Positions 45,771 through 55,631 of a DNA stretch of 64,000 nt are shown piece by piece (within the stretch, counting starts at the first letter, position 1; every line of letters starts with the position of its first letter). The stretch lies in the NCBI GenBank assembly GCA_047967505.1, contig CM106540.1. One strand, written 5' to 3'. Below the pieces are notes generated by a model that had not been told where the DNA came from, ran no database searches, and saw only the letters and a list, made by a program, of their open reading frames with translations. Origin of the DNA: Dipteris shenzhenensis (taxonomy: Eukaryota > Polypodiophyta > Polypodiopsida > Gleicheniales). Position numbers and translations under genes: made by a program.

Positions 45771-47330
45771 GAACAGCCCCCCCTCTCCCCCTTTACCACC
45801 ACCCTTCCCCCCTCCTCCTCTCTTGCACAACAGCCCCCCCTCTCCCCCTTTACCCACCACCCTTCCCCCCTCCTCCTTTCCTGCACACCAGCCCCCCCTC
45901 TCCCCCTTTACCCCCCTCCCTTCCCCCCCTCCTCCTCTTTTGCACAATAGGCCCCCCCTCTCCCCCTTTACCCCCCTCCTGTCCCCTCTCCTCTCTCCTA
46001 CGCCACAGCCCCCCCCCTCTCCCCCTTTACCCCCCTTCCTTTCCCCTCTCCTCTCTCCTATGCCACAGCCCCCCCTCTCCCCCTTTACCCACCACCTGTC
46101 CCCCCCTCCTCCTCTTCTACACCACAGCCCCCCCCTCTCCCCCTTTACCCCCCTCCCTTCCCCTCTCCTCTCTCCTACGCCAAGCCCCCCCCCCTCTCCC
46201 CCTTTACCCACCACCTGTCCCCTCTCCTCTCTTCTATGCCCCACAGCCCCCCCCCTTCTCCCCCTTTTCCCCCCTCCCTTTCTCCTCTCCTCTCTCCTAT
46301 GCCACAGTCCCCCCCCTCTCCCCCTTTACCCACCACCTATCCCCTCTCCTCTCTCCTACGCCACAGCCCCCCCCCCTCTCCCCCTTTACCCCCCTCCCTT
46401 TCCCCTCTCCTCTCTCCTATGCCACAACCCCCCCTCTCCCCCTTTACCCACCACCTGTCCCCCCTCCTCCTCTTCTACGCCACAGCCCCCCCCTTCTCCC
46501 CCTTTTCCCCCCTTCCTTTCCCCTCTCCTCTCTCCTATGCCACAGCCCCCCCCTCTCCCCCTTTACCCACCACCTGTCCCCCCTCTCCTCTTCTACGCCA
46601 GAGCCCCCCCCTCTCCCCCTTTACCCCCCTCCCTTTCCCCCCTCCTCTTCTCCTATGCAACAGCCCCCCTCTCCCCCTTTACCCACCACCTATCCCCCCC
46701 TCCTCCTCTTCTACGCCACAGCCCCCCCCTCTCCCCCTTTACCCCCTCCCTTCCCCTCTCCTCTCTCCTACGCCACAGCCCCCCCCTCTCCCCCTTTACC
46801 TACCACCTGTCCCCCCTCCTCCTCTTCTATGCCACAGGCCCCCCCCCTCTCCCCCTTTACCTACCACGCTCCCCCCTCCCCCTCTCTTGCGCAACAGGCC
46901 CCCCCCCTCTCCCCCTTTACCCACCACCCTTCCCCTCTCCCTCTCTCCTGCGCAACAATCTCCTCCCCCTCTCCTGCGCAACAGCCCCCTCCCCCTCTCC
47001 TGCGCAACAGGCCCCCCACCCTTCCCCTCTCCCTCTCTCTTGCGCAACAGTCTCCTCCCCCTCTCCTACGCAATAGCCCCCTCCCCCTCTCCTGCGCAAC
47101 AGTCCCCTCCCCCTCTCCTGTGCAATAGTCCCCTCCCCCTCTCCTGCACAACAGCCCCCTCCCCCTCTCCTACGCAACAGCCCCCCCCCCTCTTCCCCTT
47201 TACCCACCACCCTTCCCCTCTCCCCCTCTCCTCTGCGCAACAGTCCCCTCCCTCTCCCTTGCGCAATAGCCCCTCCCCGCTCTCCCTTTACCCACCACCC
47301 TGCCCCTCCCCCTTTCTCTTGTGCAGCCCC
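45771..47330 (+). repeat. Gypsy C-rich minisatellite, unit about 55-60 bp
   Basis: More than 20 copies of a unit built from CAGCCCCCCCTCTCCCCCTT, TACCCACCACC and CTCCTCTTCTACGCCA run through this region. From about 46940 the unit shortens to about 30 bp (CTCCCCCTCTCCTGCGCAAC). The plus strand is almost free of G, so long Pro/Ser/Leu frames exist in all three phases; they are not supported as genes. Confidence 0.85.
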
Positions 47331-47669
47331 CCTCTATCTGCCTACGTCCCCCTTTCCGGAGCAACTCTCCCCCCTTCTCCTCCCTACACCCTCTGCATCA
47401 CCCCCCCTCCCCTCCTTGCTCCAACCCCCCTCCTCCCCCCTAGTCTACATCCGTCCTTTTGCTCTCCCTCTCCACTGACACCCCTTCCTCACTCTTTTCC
47501 TCTCCATTGAAGCATGGGCCTACACTGGTGGCTCTGCTAAGGAATTCTCTCGTAGCAGATTCCGGGCTTAACCTCGACATCAACACCTCCTCCTCCCTCC
47601 TTGCCTCTCCAGACCTTGACATCGACACCCCCTCCGTACTCTTTTCCTCTCCATACGACCCCATCGTTC

Positions 47670-48875
47670 ATGCCTACCCGTGCCTCTCGCCACAAGTACA
47701 AACCCAGATTACCCCGCGATACTTTATTCGTTGACTTCCATTGGGCTCGAGTAGGCCACAAGACAAGATCGGGACCATCTTCCATGGCATCACTTTGCAA
47801 ACGCACCACTGATGACTTGGGTGCCAGGTCTACACCACAGAGCACTTCGAAACAACCTCGAGCAGCTGTAGATTCACCTCCCTCCAATAGGATCACTATC
47901 ATATTGGATGAGGAGCTATCCCCCTTTTCGAGTTCCTTTGATTCAGATCATGGAGGCTCTGACTATCTGCCCCCCACAGGTACAATCAAAACACCATCCA
48001 AGGCATCCAGTGGGCACAGTGGTCACAGTAACGGTGGCGGTGATTTGGCCCCACAAAGTACGGCTTGTGATCTTCCACCCCCAGCTTCATCCTCCTCGAT
48101 CATTCGGGTGGTTTTCAAACCTTTCCTCTATCCCACACTCAAGCTGTCTAGCATCTTGTCACTTGATGAGATAGCCCGCATGTCCCTCGTGGAGTTTGAT
48201 GATGTCACACTTCCCCAAGTGGACGTCCAAATGTGTACTGCGTTCATTCAGTCTTATGACTTTGCAACAGACACATTCGGATTCTTGAATTCCCGTCACA
48301 TGTTCACTCCTAGTCTCGTATCCACATATCTCCGTCTTCCCACACTTCCCTTTTTGCCACCTCACACCGGCTCACCCACATTCCTGTCCTTCTTGTCTAC
48401 CTGTAAAACTCATCGCAGAGGACATGAGTGCAAGAAAGTTCTCGAGGGAAACAGTCGAGAGGCGCTTCTAGCGAGGTATTTGTTCACACACTTCTACTCT
48501 GCCCCAGGCCACTTCTTCATCACCAAGGCAATCCATTCTGCCTTAGACTCCATTCCCCTGCCTTTCGTAACACAGTTCGCAAGCGTCGGGGCACATATAC
48601 CTATACTTGTGGGCCCCACCTCACCTTCTTACTTCATCAGTGGAAGGCCAACCCTCCTCCCATTGTCACAGGTCGCCTCCCTTCATCATCTCTCTCCCCT
48701 CCTGTCACCCCCTCTTCCACATCGTTCATTGTCACTTCCAGTGTTCCTTCCCCCGGGACTGCCTCTTCTCCTCTTTCGCTCAGGAGGACACCTCGGTGAG
48801 CACCACCTCATGAAGTCTGCACCGGAGCTTCTTCAGTATATTCTGTTACCGGTGCCACAGGGTTACCATCAGTGA
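47670..48875 (+). CDS. Gypsy third ORF, N-terminal part, unknown function
   Basis: The ATG at 47670 (MPTRASRHKYKPRLPRDTLF) opens a frame to 48875. It has a basic start, a Ser-rich acidic linker, and a compact region at residues about 150-300 (LSSILSLDEIARMSLVEFDD, FLNSRHMFTPSLVSTYLRLP, LLARYLFTHFYSAPGHFFIT) that looks folded. The last 80 codons are Leu/Pro/Ser-rich; another frame (48620-48799) looks more natural there, so a frameshift is likely near 48620. Additional ORFs between integrase and 3' LTR are known in Athila/Tat elements. I see no membrane segment or signal peptide, so an envelope-like role is not supported. Confidence 0.5.
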   Translation: MPTRASRHKYKPRLPRDTLFVDFHWARVGHKTRSGPSSMASLCKRTTDDLGARSTPQSTSKQPRAAVDSPPSNRITIILDEELSPFSSSFDSDHGGSDYLPPTGTIKTPSKASSGHSGHSNGGGDLAPQSTACDLPPPASSSSIIRVVFKPFLYPTLKLSSILSLDEIARMSLVEFDDVTLPQVDVQMCTAFIQSYDFATDTFGFLNSRHMFTPSLVSTYLRLPTLPFLPPHTGSPTFLSFLSTCKTHRRGHECKKVLEGNSREALLARYLFTHFYSAPGHFFITKAIHSALDSIPLPFVTQFASVGAHIPILVGPTSPSYFISGRPTLLPLSQVASLHHLSPLLSPPLPHRSLSLPVFLPPGLPLLLFRSGGHLGEHHLMKSAPELLQYILLPVPQGYHQ

Positions 48876-49146
48876 CATGTCTTGTATCTCCATCAGTCGT
48901 GCCCGTGCCAGGACTTGCCTCTCCATTAGTCGCACTTGTCCAGGCTTCTCCACAGCGATCTCTAGACTTTCAATGGGAGGGATTGCACTAGGTACACCTC
49001 CTGTTGTACCAGTGATGATGACTGTTGTACCTGAGACTTCCTCGACAGGTGTATTGTTACGAAGGACTGCAGCTGTTTCATCTTCACTCCCTACCACTTT
49101 CACTGATGCAGTCATCACCACAGTTTAGGCGACCTCTGACCATGTT

Positions 49147-50523
49147 TTGGACCAGGTGTTGGACCTGAATCTTAGCCTGGGACCTGACTCCCACTCCCAC
49201 GGGCTTTCTCAGGAGATGTCATCCCAGGGTGTACTTCACATTTCGGCCTCCCCAGGCAGAGACAGGACTAGAGACAGGAGTGGGAGCCCCTCTCGCGGAG
49301 ATGCTCCATCGGCCACTTCAACATTAGAGGAGGTATTTGAGGGAGGGATTCTGCCCAAATCTGTGGATTGCCCACCCCTTCATGAGAATGATATGTTCAC
49401 AGCTTACATAGCTGCTTCATCGGGCCCACCTCTTTCAAATATTTCCCTGGTGGAAAAACAGAATGAAGATTACAGCCAACTACTATCTGTCCTTCACAAA
49501 AAACGCTCACCTGTATGTGGGGAAGAGGAGGATCTCACTCAAATCTTCACCATTCCCTTGCAGGACTGCCTCGCACAGAACAAAAAGATCTCCAGGGCCC
49601 CGACATGTTTTGTGCACTTGGACAAATTGGCACCTACAGGAAACCTGTCAACCGAGGAAGAGGGAGCTCTCCCTGACATGTTTGAGGAATTGGGGGACGT
49701 CATTAATTTGGCAGACAGGATGAATTACATCGACAGGTATGCGTGGATGAAAAGGTCCCTGCATCTTGCTCAGCGTATCATGGACGACACCTTCATGCAG
49801 CTTGGGACAGCGGTCTTCAATTCCACAGGTTATGCTCATAAGCTCCTCTCTCAACAGCAACATTTAAAGTTAGAATTCGAGAGAGCTGAGGCAGCCCAGC
49901 AGCACGCTACTAGCGTGACACTTCGACAACAGGAGGAAAGGTGGCAGAAAGAGAAGGACTCAGCAATACATGAGCGTGACATCGCTTGGAATATTCAAAA
50001 GGCTACCCTTGAGGATCGCCTCCATAATCACAGGCAGGAATGGGAAGCAACAATGACATCTTTACGTAGCCAACATGCTGCAGCTCTGGCAACTTTGCAC
50101 AGCCAGCATGTCACAGAGGTGACCAGATTTCACCAGGAGATTACCAAGTTAAAAGAGTCTTTGTCTTCCTCCGAGATTGCCAAAGAAAAATCAGAATCCA
50201 GAGTGGTTGAATTGAAAAAGAAGCGTTCCTCCATGGAGGAAGAATTCACAGCTCTTCGGATGCAGTTGGCCACCCTCCAGACTTCCCAGTCCACCTTGCA
50301 AGAGCAAAAGGATCATTACTACCGGCGATACCACCGATATAAAGACAAGTATGAAAATCTGAGAAATGTGATGGACACGCTTGAGTGTGAGGAGGAAGCA
50401 CCCCATCCACAGATACCTATGACTGAGCCAGAGCAAAGGGATGCACAAAAGGCCACAGAGCCAGATACGAAGGCAGAAGAGGAGAAGGCAGAGGAACAGG
50501 CTACTGTTTACCACCCTCAGTAA
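49147..50523 (+). CDS. Gypsy third ORF, C-terminal coiled-coil part
   Basis: A 458-codon frame is open to TAA at 50521-50523. Its N-terminal 100 residues are Ser/Pro-rich, residues about 120-230 look globular (NLADRMNYIDRYAWMKRSLH), and residues about 235-415 are a long coiled coil rich in Gln/Glu/Lys with heptad spacing. The C-terminus is Glu/Pro-rich. It probably forms one protein with 47670-48875, broken by frameshifts at about 48620 and 49120. It is not recognised. A coiled-coil, gag-like structural or DNA-binding role is possible but is inference. The sequence 50524-50860 up to the polypurine tract has no gene. Confidence 0.55.
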   Translation: MDQVLDLNLSLGPDSHSHGLSQEMSSQGVLHISASPGRDRTRDRSGSPSRGDAPSATSTLEEVFEGGILPKSVDCPPLHENDMFTAYIAASSGPPLSNISLVEKQNEDYSQLLSVLHKKRSPVCGEEEDLTQIFTIPLQDCLAQNKKISRAPTCFVHLDKLAPTGNLSTEEEGALPDMFEELGDVINLADRMNYIDRYAWMKRSLHLAQRIMDDTFMQLGTAVFNSTGYAHKLLSQQQHLKLEFERAEAAQQHATSVTLRQQEERWQKEKDSAIHERDIAWNIQKATLEDRLHNHRQEWEATMTSLRSQHAAALATLHSQHVTEVTRFHQEITKLKESLSSSEIAKEKSESRVVELKKKRSSMEEEFTALRMQLATLQTSQSTLQEQKDHYYRRYHRYKDKYENLRNVMDTLECEEEAPHPQIPMTEPEQRDAQKATEPDTKAEEEKAEEQATVYHPQ

Positions 50524-50863
50524 TCTCATACAAGGGTTGATACATGGATGTTGGTGTTTGGGTTTTTTTTTGCACTGTTAGATTTTGCCAAGCTGTTTGG
50601 CCCTCACTATAAATATCAGTGTTTTACCTCAAGATGTACTCAGTTTTTTCTGCAATTTTCCATGCTGTCCCTTGTCATGCAGCACTTTATTTTTCACGTT
50701 TCAACTTAATACAAATCTTGGATTTACTCCCACGGCCAACCACATGGTCTGTACTCTTTCCTTTTCCCACTCCATCACCATATCAATGGTTTGTAAGTTC
50801 ATTTTTATTTTTCTTTGACGGATTCATCCTCCCTTTCTATTCACCGGGACGGTGAATGATCGT

Positions 50864-50874
50864 GGCAGGGGAAA
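50864..50874 (+). other. Gypsy polypurine tract
   Basis: The purine-rich GGCAGGGGAAA lies directly before the 3' LTR and is the expected plus-strand primer. Confidence 0.6.
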
Positions 50875-50875
50875 C

Positions 50876-52037
50876 TGTTACCTTATCACACGACCACCTG
50901 TCGATAGGCGTTGACCACATGACGACATCTGTTGACCACATGTTGACCATGTGTCAACACAAGTTAGCCACGCGATCACACGGGTTCATCCAGGAGTACT
51001 GTTTGAGGCTGTCAACCAGAGGTCGACACATGTTAACCACAGGTCGACACATGTCAACCACAGGTCGACACAGGTCAACCACAGGTCGACACAGGTCGTG
51101 TCCAAAGTGATCTCATCAAGAGCTGTGCACATGGAGAGTGAGCTTAGCACATGGAGCAGTCAAAAGTATTTATATTACACAGTGGTTCAGTGATACAGTG
51201 GTGCAGTGGTGCGGTGAACCAGCTCACCTGCACATGGAGAATTCATACCATCGGGCTGGCGAGTTAGGGAGTTAGAAAGTCGCCGAAGCCATCAAGAGGT
51301 GTGGTGAACCAGCTCACCTGCACATGGAGAATTTATACCATCAGGCTGGCGAGTCAGGGAGTCAAGAAGTCGCCGAAGCCATCAAGAGAGCCAGCAGTGC
51401 AACGGCTATCCTCAACAGCTAAGGCGATAGAAGGATGACCAATGGGAAGAAAGGGGGGGATTCTCAGCGAAGAAGGGACCCTCCAAGGCGGGGGATGAGG
51501 ATGAAGGAGAAGGGAAAGAGAAAAGGAGGCATTCGGCATTCGGCACGGGAGCAAAAGAGAGGAGAGTGAGGAGAGATAGAGGCTAGAGCTACGAGCTCGC
51601 CAAGGAGAGAATGTGGAGAGACTTGTGTGCACCTTTTGTCTACTATGGGGATAGACTTGTGTATTCTGGTGATTTGTGACTTGTGTATTCTTGTGACTTG
51701 TGACTTGTGACCTGGGGACATGTCCAATGATATGTACATTGGCCAACTCGGTCACTTTCTCATCTCTCTTGTCTCTTCCGGATATGGGGATTGTTCACCA
51801 GTGTAGGATTTTCTTATTTTGCTTATGTTGTGGAGTTCACCGGTGATTGTCATTTAGCATAGTGCACTTGTACATCATCGTTCATTGCAGTATAGCATAC
51901 AACACTCGCACACTACTGCACGGTGTGCTCTGCACGATCCATTGCATTAGAGCATTGCAAAACTCATGCTTCTCACGCCAGTGGCCTTTGGCCTCTGGTA
52001 ACACCTCCGGAAGGATAGGAACCCCTCCCCTCAAACA
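50876..52037 (+). repeat. Gypsy 3' LTR (1162 bp)
   Basis: It is the same sequence as the 5' LTR with scattered substitutions and indels: one extra GGTCGACACATGTCAACCACA unit near 51040-51090, and about 110 bases near 51880-51990 that are replaced by a shorter palindromic block in the 5' LTR. Confidence 0.92.
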
Positions 52038-52042
52038 CTTGC

Positions 52043-52290
52043 TATGGCCCTGTTTAGCCCCACTAATGCTTTTTTTGAAGTTCTGTTAATCATCACTATA
52101 TAGCGATGATTATCCATGTTGCTATATAGAGATGTTTATTAGCATTGCTATATAGCGACAGTTTATAGCGACCGTTCTTTTTCGATGCTTTTAACGACTT
52201 TAATAACGACGTTTGCGCTCATAAATTTTTTTTTTAAAAATGTAAAAAGCGTCAGTATTTTCGTCGAAAAAGGGCCTATGCCTTGTAGTG
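52043..52290 (-). repeat. CACTA-1b 5' terminus with subterminal palindromes
   Basis: After the right arm of the 22 bp inverted repeat (52047-52068) come CTATATAG-containing copies of the family palindrome at about 52095-52165. The terminus follows, which on the minus strand reads CACTACAAGGCATAGGCCC. Confidence 0.8.
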
Positions 52291-52293
52291 TGA

Positions 52294-52700
52294 ATATATG
52301 AGATTTTTTTCATCTCAAACTTGGACATGAATATATGAGCTTCAAACTTAATGTACATGCTCTTGTACTTTTATTCTTTCAAAGGATCAAACATGTATGA
52401 ACATGAAAAAAAATTTATCATTGGGAAAAACTATCTTTAAAGGTCGATATGGGAAAAAACACTCTCTGTAAAACATCGCTATAGGAAACTGTCTCAGTGT
52501 CGCTATATAACAACCTTCTACAAGTTTGGCAAGTGTTGCTATATAGCGACTCTGTATAAGCATTGCTATATAGTGACACTTGCCTAGAGTCGCTATATAG
52601 TGACACTTGACTAAACCCGCTTTTCTTACTGACAATTAGCACCCCACATGCACTAAACGTCGGCCCTTAAGCATCAGAATAGGGCCCATGTGTAGTAGTG
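52294..52700 (+). repeat. CACTA-1a 3' end with subterminal palindromes
   Basis: This is the 3' terminal region matching, in reverse complement, 11952-12345 of CACTA-1b. It carries four to five GTCGCTATATAGTGAC-type copies at 52495-52610 and the terminus GGGCCCATGTGTAGTAGTG. The first 38 bases after the CACTA-1b insertion duplicate the sequence that also precedes it (CATCTCAAACTTGGACATGA). Confidence 0.8.
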
Positions 52701-52779
52701 GTCACTAGCGTGGTGGTTAGCTGCACACACAACAAGACAAAGCACCCATAGATGCATGCACAGACGCGTTTACTGAACT

Positions 52780-53000
52780 AAATAAAAAACTTACGGGCGC
52801 GTCTATTTTTGTGTCTGGAGACCCGCGTCTAATTGCACGTCTATATATCAGACACACGTGTGTATAGACGCGCACTTAGAGGCTTAAATAGGTGCGCTTA
52901 TAAACACGTTTATAGACGCAAATATAGACGCAAGTCGAACAGACAGATGCTTATATAGACGCGTTTTAAACGCACTGATAGACGCACTTTATTTTTTTTT
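52780..53000. repeat. CACTA-2 left subterminal repeats (TATAGACGCG)
   Basis: About ten copies of TATAGACGC or GCGTCTAT in both orientations lie between 52796 and 52990. They are related to those at 54840-55050, 55455-55570 and 58670-58925. Confidence 0.85.
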
Positions 53001-53306
53001 TTAAAATTTTACAGAATGCTATGTATGTTGTGTATGCTATATATAGTTACAAGAATCCCATATCCACATTGTGTAATTCAATTCTTATAGCCAACAGCAT
53101 TTTAATTACAATTCCAAATAAAACATTACAACTCCAAAATGCAATAAAATTGAAAGCTCAAAAAGTGCTTCTATATACATATAGCACAAAGCTAAGCCAC
53201 GTCATGTGGCTTCAAGTATAAAATAAGAGGAGTGTATATACAAGAGGCACGAAGCCAAGCCAGTGGCTTTAAGTACAAAAAAGAGTAGCTAGCACTACTT
53301 CTACGA

Positions 53307-54672
53307 CTAATATATGTTCTCCAGGTCCTCGCTCCCTTTCACGCTCCCTTTTGCGCTCCCTTCTGCGCCTCCTTCCTCCTCTTCCTCATCGTCTTATGCA
53401 CGGGCCTGTAAATAAGGGACAATATCAATGTATGAAAAATCAAATCTTTACTTATAATTTTGGCATTATTGAATTAATTTCAAATACCTCCGGAGCTGTT
53501 CCAGTAGCCCGGGTATACTGCTCCTCAGTAATCAACCCGTCATCATAGAAGTGCCTCCATGTATCTCCTCTGCGATGGTGGCGGTGGTAGGCTGTCTCCA
53601 CAGGAGTAGGGTATCTGCCCACGATCTCAAGCTGCATGATGACACACTTTGTGGAGGGATTAGTACAAAGAAACAACCTCCTAATAAACTACATAAGCAA
53701 TATAATTTGAGATCGATACTTACAAATTGGGCCTCCCATGATTCAACACCCCCTGCTCCAAAATGCATGCTTCCATATTCCTCCATCTGGATCCTCCGTG
53801 CCTCCACGTGCTACAAATTGGGGTCCTCCCTCGCTGACTTCATTGCTTTCTTTCACTCATGCTTGTGAGCGGTGTGGGGCGGGCCCCTTGGTGGTTGACC
53901 TCCCTCAAGCCTGGCAAGCTCCGCTAGTGCCTGCCTCTTAAGCGAAGATCTTTTATTGCCAAGTATCGTAACAATATTTGACTTGGTCCATTTATCTGTG
54001 AATTGGCGATTGGGAGGGTTAGGATACCTAGAGTGAACAGCAACGAGGGTCTCATCAGCCAACCTCTTTGGGTGGTCTTTGTAGTGGATAGAGCAATCTC
54101 TATAATTGTTAGCAATTACAGAGCGCATGAATGCCATGATGTCCTTCCCCCGCGCATCCATCAAGATGCCTCCTGTCTAAGTGATGTCATAATAAATCGT
54201 ACCATCACCCGAAGGCACGTCTAAATCATCTAAATCATCATCCTCCCCACCGCCACATGGCCCAAAGCACTGTGCCATGCATCCCCCACCGCTCTCCCTG
54301 CTACTACGCCTGCTACCCTATCGTGTCGAGCTCGTACGCTGGGCCACTCGTAGCTAGAGACTGCACGAGACTACGCTGACCACTCATAGCTAGAGAACCG
54401 AGTCTCGACGGCACAGGAGTACGTCGACGGCTCTGCGAGACAGAAGGACCTCTTAACGGCATGGGGGAAGGGGCATAAGACGGGATGGTAGAAGGGACAT
54501 AAGACGGCATGGGGGAAGGGGCATAAGATGGTATGGGGGAAGGGGCATAAGAAGGGGCATAAGACGGTTGTGTTGACTCCGCTGGGGTGATCTCAGGTGG
54601 TGTGGGGTGGTTTGGAGTCTGTAGTGCCGATTCCTGGGGAGTGTTTAGAGTACTCATCATATACCCGTACAA
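53307..54672 (-). pseudogene. CACTA-2 ORF1 (En/Spm second protein), with SYAPSPMP repeats
   Basis: Reading leftward: the N-terminus (54672-54313) starts MYGYMMSTLNTPQESAL and carries four to five octad-like repeats (PSYAPSPIPSYAPSPMP and variants), then an Arg/Ser-rich linker and an acidic stretch. The core exon (about 54165-53720) has ARGKDIMAFMRSVIANNY, VHSRYPNPPNRQFTDKW and SMHFGAGGVESWEAQF. The next exon (about 53640-53490) has VGRYPTPVETAYHRHHRRG. The last (about 53405-53307) is acidic (DDEEEEEGG). Order and the HFGAGG block match CACTA-1b ORF1. Stops in the core exon (near 53863 and 53817) mark decay. Related proteins bind the subterminal repeats. Confidence 0.68.
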
Positions 54673-55631
54673 CTCCGCAAGACTAGGAGGGTGCCCTAAA
54701 AGGTTATATAAGTCCTTCCAAATAGATTCTCGGAGATCAGGTGAGTTAGAAGTGCTTCCTGGCTACATGTTGAACTGGAAAAAAGGAAAAAAATCTATTA
54801 CTGATGAGCTGAGAAGAAAGGGGAAGGGAAGAGAGGCTTACTGTCGGAGCGCGTCTATAGATGTGTCTAATTTGCACCTCTATAGACGCATCTAACAGAG
54901 TGTCTAATAAAGCGTTTAACAGAGAGTCTAACAGAGCATCTATAGACATGTCTGTCTGTGTCTGTAAACAGCTAGACACGTGTTTAGATGCGCATTTAGA
55001 CGTGCCTATAGACACGCTTTTAGACGCGCTCTGAGACTCACCTATAGACGCGCTCCGACAGACGGGATTTCTAAAAAGTAGAAAAAGACATTGCGCCCGA
55101 CACACAAACGTGACACTGATACCCAGATCATGCGCTTCTTGGATACGAGAAAGTACAAATCTAAAGAGAGCAAACTTTCAAACAAGATCAATTGCAAAAA
55201 GACTTACTTGGATAGAGGTATGGAAGGTTCTTCTTCTTTTTCAAAGTTTCTTCTCCTCCTTGTTCGTCTTCCTCTCCTTTAAGCTTAGAAGTAAGTGTGG
55301 GTGCCTTCCTCTTAAGTGTAAGCTTGGAAGTAAGTATGGGAGCCTTCCTCTTAAGCATCGAAACTATGGATCTGCTAATAAGAAAGGAAGCAAGCCGCGC
55401 AAAGTATAAGTAATGTGAAGAAAAGCAAAGCGAGCATGCTAAAAAGCAGGTTTAAAAGCCGCGTCTATAATTGCGTCTAATAGTGTGTCTATAGGCGCAT
55501 CTAAATACACAGCGTAGACGCTCATTTAGATGCGCCTTTAGACGTGACTGTAGACGTGCCTTTAGATGTGCCACAGAGTTTAAATTAAACATTTGAAGAA
55601 GTGCAAATTTGGTGGGTTGTTTGTTTGTAGG
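54673..55631. promoter_or_regulatory. CACTA-2 divergent spacer with internal TATAGACGC repeats
   Basis: The spacer between the two divergent genes holds two clusters of the element motif (54840-55050 and 55455-55570) and a short duplicated block (GTAAGCTTGGAAGTAAG-like at 55290 and 55320). No gene is supported. In CACTA-1 the corresponding spacer carries a different repeat. Confidence 0.6.

Larger units (their letters stand above)
30171..52037 (+). mobile_element. Ty3/gypsy LTR retrotransposon with nested copia
   Basis: It is bounded by LTRs that begin TGTTACC and end CAAACA, with the 5 bp target duplication CTTGC (30166-30170 and 52038-52042). The total is 21,867 bp, about 16.2 kb without the copia at 33348-39033. 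The order is gag, protease, reverse transcriptase, RNase H, integrase, which is the gypsy order. No chromodomain follows the integrase. A third ORF and long pyrimidine-rich minisatellites lie between integrase and 3' LTR. Motifs such as RVKEQDHPKTTF and PFTDRVLE, the extra ORF and a probable tRNA-Arg primer site suggest the Athila/Tat group of non-chromoviruses. Several stops and frameshifts make it non-functional. Confidence 0.9.
11952..52290 (-). mobile_element. CACTA-1b element nested in CACTA-1a
   Basis: On the minus strand this element runs from its 5' end at 52290 (terminus CACTACAAGGCATAGGCCC) to its 3' end at 11952 (terminus CACTACTACACACGG on plus). It is flanked by the 3 bp target duplication TGA (11949-11951 and 52291-52293), as expected for CACTA elements. 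It carries a divergent ORF1 (28914-29896, plus) and TNP2 gene (27395-12349, minus). Two later insertions lie inside it: 15456-26352 and 30171-52037. Without them it is about 7.6 kb. It sits in the 3' region of its own sister copy, in opposite orientation. Confidence 0.88.
5346..52700 (+). mobile_element. CACTA-1a element (outer), 5' end missing, carrying nested insertions
   Basis: The outer CACTA element has its TNP2 gene at 7869-11924. Its 3' terminal region, separated by the insertion of CACTA-1b, resumes at 52294 and ends at 52700 in the terminal repeat, which reads CACTACTACACATGGG on the minus strand. The sequence at the break (CATCTCAAACTTGGACATGA) occurs both at 11932-11951 and again at about 52311-52330, which links the two halves. 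No CACTACAAG-type 5' terminus is present near 5346, and only the start of an ORF1-like gene remains there, so the 5' part is deleted or rearranged. The left coordinate is the point where recognisable repeat sequence stops and is approximate. Confidence 0.7.

Noticed and set aside
44900-47510. Long Pro/Ser/Leu frames (290, 451 and 424 codons)
   Set aside because: They come from minisatellites with almost no G on the plus strand, so stops are rare in all phases. No ordinary protein features.
47670-50523. Envelope-like protein in the gypsy element
   Set aside because: No signal peptide, membrane segment or cleavage-site pattern is visible; the main feature is a coiled coil.
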